Source: Candidatus Shapirobacteria bacterium (GTDB lineage: Bacteria; Patescibacteriota; Microgenomatia; UBA12405). Taken from it: a stretch of DNA of 8,352 bases. The stretch covers positions 1 through 8,352 of the forward strand of contig JAGVHP010000002.1 of assembly GCA_020056515.1 (NCBI GenBank), in the 5' to 3' direction. A model generated the notes under the pieces. It did not search any database, was not told the DNA's origin, and saw only the letters and a list, made by a program, of their open reading frames with translations. This document shows positions 1 through 4,694 of the stretch, one piece after another (the first letter of the stretch is position 1; every line of letters begins with the position of its first letter). The translations under genes were made by a program, and so were the position numbers.

Positions 1-116
1 ATGGTATCCGTGATGTACAGGGTTACGGAGTCGGGGATCTCTACATCCGCCTAAATCTGGTTGTTCCTTCCCGTCTGTCTTCCCGACAAAAAGACCTGAT
101 CCGGGATTTGGAATAA
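1..116 (+). CDS. dnaJ: DnaJ chaperone, C-terminal fragment (5' end outside window)
   Basis: Reading from base 3 to the TAA at 114-116 gives 37 residues that match the C-terminal end of DnaJ. The pattern is G-x-G-D-L-Y-I-R, then a beta strand ending V-V-P, then L-S-x-R-Q-K-x-L-I and a short acidic end. DnaJ is the Hsp40 co-chaperone that delivers unfolded clients to DnaK and stimulates its ATPase. The piece seen belongs to the second C-terminal beta-barrel and its final helix. The J domain and zinc region lie upstream and cannot be checked. A terminator-like hairpin follows directly and a new promoter starts 57 bp later, so dnaJ is probably the last gene of its transcript. The call rests on a short but characteristic segment. 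Confidence 0.82.
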   Translation, partial: GIRDVQGYGVGDLYIRLNLVVPSRLSSRQKDLIRDLE

Positions 117-155
117 ACCCCTAGTCTCCCTTGTCAAAGGGAGATTTGAGGGATT
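116..155 (+). terminator. Terminator-like inverted repeat after dnaJ
   Basis: A perfect 8-bp stem, TCTCCCTT (125-132) and AAGGGAGA (137-144), encloses a GTCA tetraloop. It extends by a G:U and an A:T pair (123-124 with 145-146). A second CCCT/AGGG helix (119-122 with 149-152) and AA/TT (116-117 with 154-155) lengthen the repeat around a bulge. Only three Ts follow the inner stem, so the U-tract is weak. It may be an intrinsic terminator for dnaJ or a dispersed palindromic repeat that doubles as one. Confidence 0.55.
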
Positions 156-172
156 AAGGTGCAGTTATTATC

Positions 173-200
173 TTGACATTTATATCTTATATGGTATAAA
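173..200 (+). promoter_or_regulatory. Sigma70-type promoter of the HTH-Nudix pair
   Basis: A perfect -35 hexamer TTGACA (173-178) lies 16 bp upstream of the -10 hexamer TATAAA (195-200). The expected transcription start, about 7 nt past the -10, falls on or next to the ATG at 207. The messenger is therefore predicted to be leaderless, which fits the lack of any Shine-Dalgarno sequence. Confidence 0.75.
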
Positions 201-201
201 T
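178..201 (+). promoter_or_regulatory. Candidate palindromic operator over the -10/spacer
   Basis: This 24-bp imperfect palindrome has outer arms ATTTATA (178-184) and TATAAAT (195-201), which are perfect inverted repeats. Three of the five inner position pairs also match, giving 10 of 12 pairs in all. It covers the promoter spacer and the -10 box, where a bound repressor would block RNA polymerase. The adjacent gene encodes an XRE/HigA-like protein, a family that commonly autoregulates through such palindromes, so autoregulation is inferred. AT-richness raises the chance of an accidental palindrome. Confidence 0.5.
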
Positions 202-206
202 ATTTT

Positions 207-482
207 ATGAAACTTTTATCTTTTGACGAATATTTTAAAGAAAATCTCAAAGACCCCGAGTTTAAGAAGCTTTGGGCAGAAAGCGAGGTCGAATATCAAC
301 TTTCCCGTCAAATCATCAAAAAACGGCTTGACAAAAAGATATCTCAACAGGAACTAGCCAAAAGAGCCAAAACTACTCAAGCTATTATCTCCCGTCTGGA
401 AAATTCATCCTTCAATCCCTCGATTCACCTACTCAAACGTATTTCCGCCGGTCTCGGCTCCAAACTTACAATCAGTATTTAA
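207..482 (+). CDS. XRE-family HTH regulator, antitoxin-like (HigA-type), apparently orphan
   Basis: This 91-residue protein has an N-terminal helical segment (about 1-35, acidic and aromatic, with F-D-E-Y-F and K-D-P-E-F). A Cro/C1-type helix-turn-helix follows at about 36-89, including S-Q-Q-E-L-A-K-R-A (46-54) and the recognition helix T-T-Q-A-I-I-S-R-L-E (56-65). This arrangement is typical of single-domain antitoxins encoded beside RelE/HigB-type toxins. No toxin is present: dnaJ lies upstream and a Nudix hydrolase starts 5 bp downstream. The ATG is chosen because the promoter -10 ends 6 bp before it, predicting a leaderless mRNA. The protein probably binds DNA as a dimer and may repress its own promoter through the palindrome at 178-201. 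Family assignment is firm; whether it acts as an antitoxin, an orphan regulator or the repressor of the Nudix gene is open. Confidence 0.85.
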   Translation: MKLLSFDEYFKENLKDPEFKKLWAESEVEYQLSRQIIKKRLDKKISQQELAKRAKTTQAIISRLENSSFNPSIHLLKRISAGLGSKLTISI

Positions 483-487
483 CTAAA

Positions 488-898
488 ATGGAAAATACAA
501 AAAAAGATACAAAAATGGTGGTTGTTTGCTTAATAAAAAATTCCGAAGGGAAATATTTAATGATCAAACCCAGTGATTATAAGAATTTCGGTGAATATCA
601 GGATGCCTGGTATCCGCCAACCGGTCATATTAAGGAAGGAGAAACCGCTTCGGAAACCATAGTCAGGGAATTAAAAGAGGAACTTGGTGTGGAAGCCGTA
701 CCTGTCAGGTTAATATCGGAGTGGGAACAGGATATTCCGGAAGAATTGGCCTATTGGTGGGAATGTGAAATAAAAGGCGGAGAGATTAAAATAGGAGAAG
801 AAATTGCTGAATATAGATATTTTTCTCCTGATGAATTAAAAGGTCTAAAGTTGTGGCCGGCGGAAAAAAAGTTTTTCAAGCATTTTCTCTGGATTTAG
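488..898 (+). CDS. Nudix hydrolase (MutT-like fold)
   Basis: This 136-residue protein has a complete Nudix box at residues 46-68: G46, E52, R60-E61, E64-E65, G67 and V68 fit G-x5-E-x7-R-E-U-x-E-E-x-G-U exactly. The glutamates bind the divalent metals used to cleave a nucleoside diphosphate linked to another group. A beta strand (10-16) and the W-Y-P-P-T-G lead-in come before the box. A tryptophan-rich strand (E-L-A-Y-W-W-E-C) and a terminal helix follow it. The substrate cannot be read from sequence. The gene starts 5 bp after the HTH gene, so the two are probably co-transcribed; an alternative in-frame ATG lies at 515. Its three arginines all use AGG or AGA, whereas nusA mostly uses CGN, and the gene is more purine-rich than its neighbours. 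This suggests a different history, perhaps transfer. Confidence 0.9.
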   Translation: MENTKKDTKMVVVCLIKNSEGKYLMIKPSDYKNFGEYQDAWYPPTGHIKEGETASETIVRELKEELGVEAVPVRLISEWEQDIPEELAYWWECEIKGGEIKIGEEIAEYRYFSPDELKGLKLWPAEKKFFKHFLWI

Positions 899-907
899 TG
901 CTATAAT
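899..907 (+). promoter_or_regulatory. Extended -10 promoter candidate upstream of nusA
   Basis: TG (899-900), one base, then a perfect TATAAT (902-907) form an extended -10 element just past the Nudix stop codon. No convincing -35 is visible at 16-18 bp, which extended -10 promoters can tolerate. Transcription would begin near 914 and run into the hairpin terminator ending at 958. The element could therefore drive an attenuated nusA leader or a short untranslated RNA. Confidence 0.55.
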
Positions 908-918
908 AGCTAAGTTAA

Positions 919-930
919 ATTTGTGCAAAT
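919..930 (+). repeat. Short palindrome ATTTG-TG-CAAAT in the nusA leader
   Basis: Arms ATTTG (919-923) and CAAAT (926-930) flank TG. The 2-nt loop is too tight for an RNA hairpin, so a DNA-binding site just downstream of the predicted start near 914 is more plausible. It is short and AT-rich, so chance is possible. Confidence 0.25.
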
Positions 931-935
931 GGAAT

Positions 936-958
936 GGGGACGTGACGTCCCCTTTTTT
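936..958 (+). terminator. Strong intrinsic terminator / possible nusA attenuator
   Basis: A perfect 7-bp GC-rich stem, GGGGACG (936-942) and CGTCCCC (946-952), closes a TGA loop and is followed directly by six Ts (953-958). It would end transcripts of the HTH-Nudix unit. It also lies about 22-45 nt downstream of the start predicted from the extended -10 at 902-907, so it could attenuate transcription entering nusA. NusA itself enhances intrinsic termination in other bacteria, so feedback is an attractive inference. Confidence 0.85.
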
Positions 959-995
959 ATTTTAGAAATAATCACAAATTTACAACCAACTAAGT

Positions 996-1041
996 ACTTA
1001 TTACTTTTTACTACTTAACTTTTTATCTTCTTATCTAACTT
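996..1041 (+). repeat. Degenerate ACTT-type short repeat abutting nusA
   Basis: Starting at 996, four successive 7-base blocks read ACTTATT, ACTTTTT, ACTACTT and AACTTTT. Looser TATCTT/TATCTAACTT variants then run up to the ATG at 1042. The tract is nearly free of G and would be unstructured as RNA, which could keep the nusA start accessible without a Shine-Dalgarno. The periodicity is imperfect, so low sequence complexity is an alternative. Confidence 0.35.
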
Positions 1042-2037
1042 ATGGACGTCAAAAGATTACCTAAAACCGAGTTTGCCGCCGCCGTTGCCCAAATTGCCGG
1101 TGAACGCAATATTGATGTTCAGGAAATTCTTGACGCCATTGAAGCCGGTCTGATTTCGGCTTACAAAAGAGACCAAAAGGAACACGGGGTAATAGTTCCC
1201 GAGGAAACTGTCTTAAAGGTGGAAATTTTACCGGACACCGGATCTTTTTCTATTTTCGAAGTCGAGGGAGATATTCGCAAAAACGTCACCCCGCCCGGTT
1301 TTGGTCGGATTGCCGCCGTTACTGCCAAACAGGTAATTGATCAGGGGATTCATGAGGCTGAAAAGACCATGGTTATTGATGAATATAGCCGTAAATTGGG
1401 CACATTAGTCAATGGATTTATTATCAAAAGTGATCCTTATCGCTTGACTGTCGGTATTGGTAAAACTGAAGGAATTTGCCCTAAGGACGAACAAATCAGA
1501 AATGAAAATATTCCCCTCGGTACTAAAAAGTTATTTTTACTCAAATCAATTCACGAAGATCCTGAAACCGGCCGTAAAGATATTATTCTGTCTCGTCGCG
1601 ACCCGGAATTTATCAAGCAACTATTTATCCGTGAAGTACCTGAGGTTGGTAACCGTTCGGTTTCGGTTGACAAAATTGCTCGTGAAGCCGGCCAAAGAGC
1701 CAAGGTAGCTGTTAGCAGCACTCAACCTGGGGTTGATCCAGTTGGCTCCTGTATTGGTCAAAAGGGCTCCCGGATTCAAGCAGTCTTAAACGAGCTGCCC
1801 ATGGAAGAAAAAGTTGATGTGGTCGCCTTTGCCAAAAATCAATCTCAATTTATCAGCAACGCCCTCTCTCCGGCTCAAAACGTCAAGATAGTTTCAGTCA
1901 AAGACGGAATGGCTTTGGTTGAAGTTCCCGAATCTGAACTAGCCCTGACCATTGGTTCCGGTGGTGAAAATGTCCGTTTAGCCGGACTTCTGGTCGGTTT
2001 GGAGATCAAGGTCCAAGCCGCTAAAGCAGAAAAATAA
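1042..2037 (+). CDS. nusA: Transcription termination/antitermination factor NusA
   Basis: NusA binds RNA polymerase near the RNA exit channel and modulates pausing, intrinsic termination and antitermination. The 331-residue protein has the standard order: an N-terminal polymerase-binding domain (about 1-110), an S1 domain (about 115-180), KH1 (about 190-265) and KH2 (about 275-328). The KH1 signature D-P-V-G-S-C-I-G-Q-K-G-S-R is at 232-244, with its GxxG loop at 239-242. KH2 carries I-G-S-G-G-E-N-V-R-L-A (304-314). It ends right after KH2, so the C-terminal acidic repeats of gammaproteobacterial NusA are absent, as in many bacteria. The ATG starts a complete N-domain. No Shine-Dalgarno is seen. 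rimP, usually upstream, and ylxR, usually downstream, are missing. infB follows after 45 bp. Confidence 0.96.
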   Translation: MDVKRLPKTEFAAAVAQIAGERNIDVQEILDAIEAGLISAYKRDQKEHGVIVPEETVLKVEILPDTGSFSIFEVEGDIRKNVTPPGFGRIAAVTAKQVIDQGIHEAEKTMVIDEYSRKLGTLVNGFIIKSDPYRLTVGIGKTEGICPKDEQIRNENIPLGTKKLFLLKSIHEDPETGRKDIILSRRDPEFIKQLFIREVPEVGNRSVSVDKIAREAGQRAKVAVSSTQPGVDPVGSCIGQKGSRIQAVLNELPMEEKVDVVAFAKNQSQFISNALSPAQNVKIVSVKDGMALVEVPESELALTIGSGGENVRLAGLLVGLEIKVQAAKAEK

Positions 2038-2046
2038 TTAATTTAA

Positions 2047-2081
2047 AAATTTGAAATTTGAAATTCGTAATTCGAAATTAA
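2047..2081 (+). repeat. 7-bp tandem repeat (5 units) between nusA and infB
   Basis: Five consecutive heptamers, AAATTTG, AAATTTG, AAATTCG, TAATTCG and AAATTAA, fill 2047-2081 without a break and end one base before the infB ATG at 2083. Units diverge stepwise by one to three changes, as expected for a tandem array drifting after slippage. It occupies most of the 45-bp nusA-infB spacer and replaces any ribosome binding site. TTCG...CGAA elements also give it weak self-complementarity. Confidence 0.75.
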
Positions 2082-2082
2082 T

Positions 2083-3483
2083 ATGTACCGTCCACCCATT
2101 GTCACCATTATGGGCCATATCGATCATGGCAAAACTACCCTGCTTGACAAAATCCGCACTGCTTCTGTCGCTGCTCGCGAAGCCGGTGGTATAACTCAGC
2201 ATATTTCTGCTTATCAAACCGAAGTCAAACTAAAATCCGGTAAAACCGCCACCATCACTTTTTTAGACACTCCCGGTCATGCTGCCTTTTGTCAGATGCG
2301 GGCCCGTGGTGCCCAGATTACCGATTTGGTAGTTTTAGTTGTCTCTGCCGTCGACGGGGTTATGGCCCAAACCAAGGAATGCATCAAGGAGATCAAAAAA
2401 TCCGGTGTTCCGGTTATTGTGGCCATGACCAAAATGGATTTGGACGGTGCCTCCCCTGAAAAAATTAAAGGCCAACTGGTTGAACTGGAGATAGTGCCCG
2501 AAGATTATGGTGGCCAAACTTCCCTGATTCCTGTTTCTGCCAAAACCGGCAGTGGTATCGATAAATTATTAGAGACAATTATATTAAATGCTGAAGTTAT
2601 GGAACTTAAGGATGAATCGGCTTCCCCTTTGGAAGCAATAGTCATCGAGTCTTTACTGGATAAAAGCCGTGGTCCGGTAGCTACCCTGATAGTCAAAAAA
2701 GGCACTATTCATCTCGGTGACCAAATTTTTGCCGAATCTATCAATTGTAAGGTTAAAGCTATATCCATCAACCCAGCTCTTCCATCAACTCCAGTAGAAA
2801 TTCTTGGATTCGAATCGGTTCCTCCCGTTGGTGCCTGTGTTACCTCTGTTCCCACCCCCACCCAGGAAAAAACCGTTGTCAGTCGTTTAAATCAAACTAG
2901 AACTGATGGTATCCCCCGGTTGCCGATTGTGGTCAAAGCCGACGTTCAGGGGACTCTGGAAGCGCTTCTTAGTAGCCTTTCCGACGATGTTTTTCTGATT
3001 GCTTCCGGTGTTGGCACGGTTACTGACAATGATGTCTTTTTGGCCGCCTCATCTAAAGCCCAAATATTTGCCTACAATGTTTCCGTACCCCGATTTATCC
3101 GCAATCTGGCCGACAACCAAAAAGTTCCCCTCTTTGAATCCAAAATTATTTACGAAATAATTGATGATATTCAGGCTCAAGTCCTGCGTCTTTTAGATCC
3201 TACCATTGAGGAAACGACCTTAGGTGAGGCCAAAATTATTGCTGAGTTTAAAATCGAGAAAGTCCGTATCGCCGGAATCGAGGTTGTCCAAGGTGAAATC
3301 AGCCCGGGTGATTCTATTCATCTAAGGCGCGACGATGCCATTATCAAGGATACTAAAGTTGAGGGTATTCGCCAGGCTAAAACTGTTGTTGACCAAGCCA
3401 AATCCGGTTCTCAATACGGCGTCACTTTCAAGCCCTATATTGACTTTAAAATCGGCGATGTTATAATAGCCTATAAGAGTTGA
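2083..3483 (+). CDS. infB: Translation initiation factor IF2, minimal form
   Basis: IF2 is the GTPase that places initiator tRNA on the 30S subunit and promotes subunit joining. The 466 residues start almost directly with the G domain. G1 is G-H-I-D-H-G-K-T (11-18), G2 lies around G-G-I-T-Q-H-I (35-41), and G3 is D-T-P-G-H (62-66). G4 reads T-K-M-D (116-119) instead of the usual N-K-x-D, and G5 is S-A-K (152-154). Domain II (about 180-270), domain III (from about 285) and the C-terminal tRNA-binding domain (about 385-466, G-E-A-K-I to G-D-V-I-I-A-Y) follow. The IF2_N modules and long linker that bring most homologues to 700-900 residues are absent. The upstream bases are the heptamer repeat, not missed coding sequence. 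The 3' end carries a promoter. Confidence 0.96.
   Translation: MYRPPIVTIMGHIDHGKTTLLDKIRTASVAAREAGGITQHISAYQTEVKLKSGKTATITFLDTPGHAAFCQMRARGAQITDLVVLVVSAVDGVMAQTKECIKEIKKSGVPVIVAMTKMDLDGASPEKIKGQLVELEIVPEDYGGQTSLIPVSAKTGSGIDKLLETIILNAEVMELKDESASPLEAIVIESLLDKSRGPVATLIVKKGTIHLGDQIFAESINCKVKAISINPALPSTPVEILGFESVPPVGACVTSVPTPTQEKTVVSRLNQTRTDGIPRLPIVVKADVQGTLEALLSSLSDDVFLIASGVGTVTDNDVFLAASSKAQIFAYNVSVPRFIRNLADNQKVPLFESKIIYEIIDDIQAQVLRLLDPTIEETTLGEAKIIAEFKIEKVRIAGIEVVQGEISPGDSIHLRRDDAIIKDTKVEGIRQAKTVVDQAKSGSQYGVTFKPYIDFKIGDVIIAYKS
3440..3467 (+). promoter_or_regulatory. Strong promoter inside the 3' end of infB
   Basis: TTGACT (3440-3445, five of six consensus bases), a 16-bp spacer and TATAAT (3462-3467) preceded by TG at 3459-3460 make a near-ideal extended sigma70-type promoter. 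It sits in the codons for the conserved IF2 C-terminus. Initiation is expected near 3474, upstream of the DHH-like gene. It would let that gene and the small gene after it be expressed apart from nusA-infB. Confidence 0.65.
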
Positions 3484-3527
3484 AAATGAGCAGGTTAAAT
3501 ACAACTCTGTTTGGAAATAGACCAAAT

Positions 3528-4352
3528 ATGAAAAACTATAATATAGCTGATATTAAAGGTCTGATTGACAAAGCCAAATCGGCTTTAATTGTTGTTCCCA
3601 CTCTCTCAGTTGACAGTGTCGGTGCTGCCTTAGCTCTGGCCTTATCTCTCAAAAAATCCGGTCGTGAAGTCAAAGTTTACAGTCCTCAAAAACCCGACCA
3701 AAATTACAGTAAATTAAGCGGCCTGGAATTGATCACCGACACCTATTCAGCCGCTGATTTAACCGTTTCCCTAAACTATCCTCTCGACCAAATTGATCAG
3801 GTTTCCTACAACGATGATGGTGGTCGTCTTAATCTGGTGGTCAAGACCAAATCCGGTGCTCCCAAAGTCGAATCTAACCAGATTTCCATCGATAACAGTT
3901 CTTCTTCTGCCGATGTCTGCTTTATGCTTGGCGATGAGGCCCCTCTTGCTGACAAAGGCCAAATCGTCAATCAGGGAAATTGGATCTTTATCTCTCCGGT
4001 TGCGGTTACCAAAACTTGGGCCAAAGCTACTTTAGTTGATCCCGATGCTCCTTTTTCGGAAATTTTTACCTTTTTATTACCCATACTTGGGTTAAATCTT
4101 GATATCGATTCCGGCAAAGATTTACTTATCGGCCTGCGGGTGGCTACCCAATCCTTCAGTGTCAATGTTTCCCCTGAATCTTTCGAAGCTGGTGCAGCTT
4201 GTCTTCGGGCTACCCAGCCTCCTGAAACTCCAGCCGTTACTCCCAATCCCGCTCTAAACTCGTTTGATAATCAAAGACCTATCGAGAATATTGAAAAAGT
4301 CGGAGGTCTGGCTCCCGGCACCAACAAACCCAACCCCACCCCGATGGTTTAA
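3528..4352 (+). CDS. DHH/NrnA-like protein with degraded catalytic motifs (probably inactive phosphoesterase homologue)
   Basis: From the ATG at 3528 the protein has 274 residues. Residues 7-45 resemble the start of DHH-family phosphoesterases such as NrnA (nanoRNase/pAp phosphatase): helix, strand, a D-S-V-G-A-A-L-A-L-A-L-S-L-K-K-S-G stretch, then a strand. The metal-binding H-x-x-P-D-x-D is replaced by P-T-L-S-V-D-S (24-30). Residues 200-228 resemble the end of the DHH domain (the D-T-G-x-F...S-P-E segment), but read A-T-Q-S-F-S-V-N-V-S-P-E (206-217). No DHHA1 domain follows; the tail (229-274) is proline- and asparagine-rich. nrnA sits between infB and rpsO in many bacteria, so position supports descent. 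In-frame starts at 3486 (ATG) and 3480 (TTG, overlapping the infB stop) exist. 3528 is preferred because 3486-3527 uses rare AGG/AGA codons and lies outside the domain. Its role is unknown, possibly scaffolding or ligand binding. Confidence 0.72.
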   Translation: MKNYNIADIKGLIDKAKSALIVVPTLSVDSVGAALALALSLKKSGREVKVYSPQKPDQNYSKLSGLELITDTYSAADLTVSLNYPLDQIDQVSYNDDGGRLNLVVKTKSGAPKVESNQISIDNSSSSADVCFMLGDEAPLADKGQIVNQGNWIFISPVAVTKTWAKATLVDPDAPFSEIFTFLLPILGLNLDIDSGKDLLIGLRVATQSFSVNVSPESFEAGAACLRATQPPETPAVTPNPALNSFDNQRPIENIEKVGGLAPGTNKPNPTPMV

Positions 4353-4369
4353 TAATTAATAATACAAAA

Positions 4370-4603
4370 ATGGCAGAACAATTAATAATCCCAGTTATTT
4401 GTGGAGTCAGTGTTGTTATCGGTGAAAATGAGACTCGGGCAACTGCCCGAAAAACAATTGGGGACCCAAAAGGAACAAGAACTCCTTGCGGTGGATGTAC
4501 TTATGAACGGGTTGATGATCCACAGTCGGCGGTTCAGTACCGATTTGCTCCTGGCCAAAGTCGTTTGCGGAACTGTGAGGACGAAAATGCACCTACTGCA
4601 TAA
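4370..4603 (+). CDS. Small protein of unknown function (77 aa)
   Basis: I do not recognise this family. The frame is favoured by base periodicity: G is most frequent at first codon positions, less so at second and least at third, and two thirds of codons start with a purine. It starts 17 bp after the DHH-like gene and ends just before the extended -10 of rpsO. The N-terminus has a short hydrophobic run (about residues 5-18), perhaps a strand or buried helix rather than a full membrane span. The rest is charged, with four cysteines (11, 40, 43 and 69) including C-G-G-C, and no histidine. Two inverted repeats lie within it (4435-4450, a perfect 7-bp arm pair, and 4491-4523 with 6-bp arms), so RNA structure is possible. 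Overlapping frames encode less convincing peptides. Confidence 0.55.
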   Translation: MAEQLIIPVICGVSVVIGENETRATARKTIGDPKGTRTPCGGCTYERVDDPQSAVQYRFAPGQSRLRNCEDENAPTA

Positions 4604-4608
4604 TTCCG

Positions 4609-4617
4609 TGTTATAAT
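4609..4617 (+). promoter_or_regulatory. Extended -10 promoter candidate upstream of rpsO
   Basis: TG (4609-4610), one base, then a perfect TATAAT (4612-4617) begin 5 bp after the stop codon of the 77-aa gene. No good -35 is visible. Initiation near 4624 would give a leader of about 70 nt before rpsO, with a hairpin-T-run element in its middle, the same layout as before nusA. Confidence 0.55.
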
Positions 4618-4637
4618 CTCTCTGCACTATCATTGGT

Positions 4638-4664
4638 ATTTCCGTAGCCATTCGGAAATTTTTT
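4638..4664 (+). terminator. Hairpin plus T-run in the rpsO leader (terminator/attenuator)
   Basis: Stem ATTTCCG (4638-4644) and CGGAAAT (4653-4659) with an 8-nt loop is followed by a T-run through 4664. It can terminate the upstream DHH-like/77-aa transcript and also lies inside the predicted rpsO leader. An outer helix, ATTGGT (4632-4637) with ACCAAT (4672-4677), can enclose it, which suggests a folded leader. The stem is AT-rich at its base, so termination may be partial. Confidence 0.65.
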
Positions 4665-4694
4665 ATTAAAAACCAATTCTAGCGCTATAAATCT

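Noticed and set aside
3480..3527. Earlier starts for the DHH-like gene (TTG at 3480, ATG at 3486)
   Set aside because: They cannot be excluded, but the extra 14-16 residues fall outside the recognisable domain and use codons (AGG, AGA, ACA) unlike the rest of the gene.
4461..4500. G-T-R-T-P peptide motif, often seen in spurious proteins predicted antisense to tRNAs
   Set aside because: The reverse complement lacks a proper T-loop (no A at the equivalent of position 58) and no cloverleaf could be built.
4562..4603. Resemblance of the 77-aa protein's end (E-D-E-N-A-P-T-A, stop) to a tmRNA tag peptide
   Set aside because: Neither the conserved tmRNA 5' end nor a T-arm/acceptor 3' end is found at suitable distances, and rpsO fills the space where the rest of the gene would lie.
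4382..4651. Minus-strand open frame of 89 codons, and an alternative plus-strand frame at 4401-4616, over the 77-aa gene
   Set aside because: Both lack coding-like base periodicity compared with 4370-4603, and the minus-strand frame runs over the rpsO promoter and hairpin. They are treated as shadows.
4686..4691. TATAAA just before rpsO as its -10 box
   Set aside because: It ends only 3 bp before the ATG, which would put the transcription start inside the codon. The upstream TTATTA is a poor -35.
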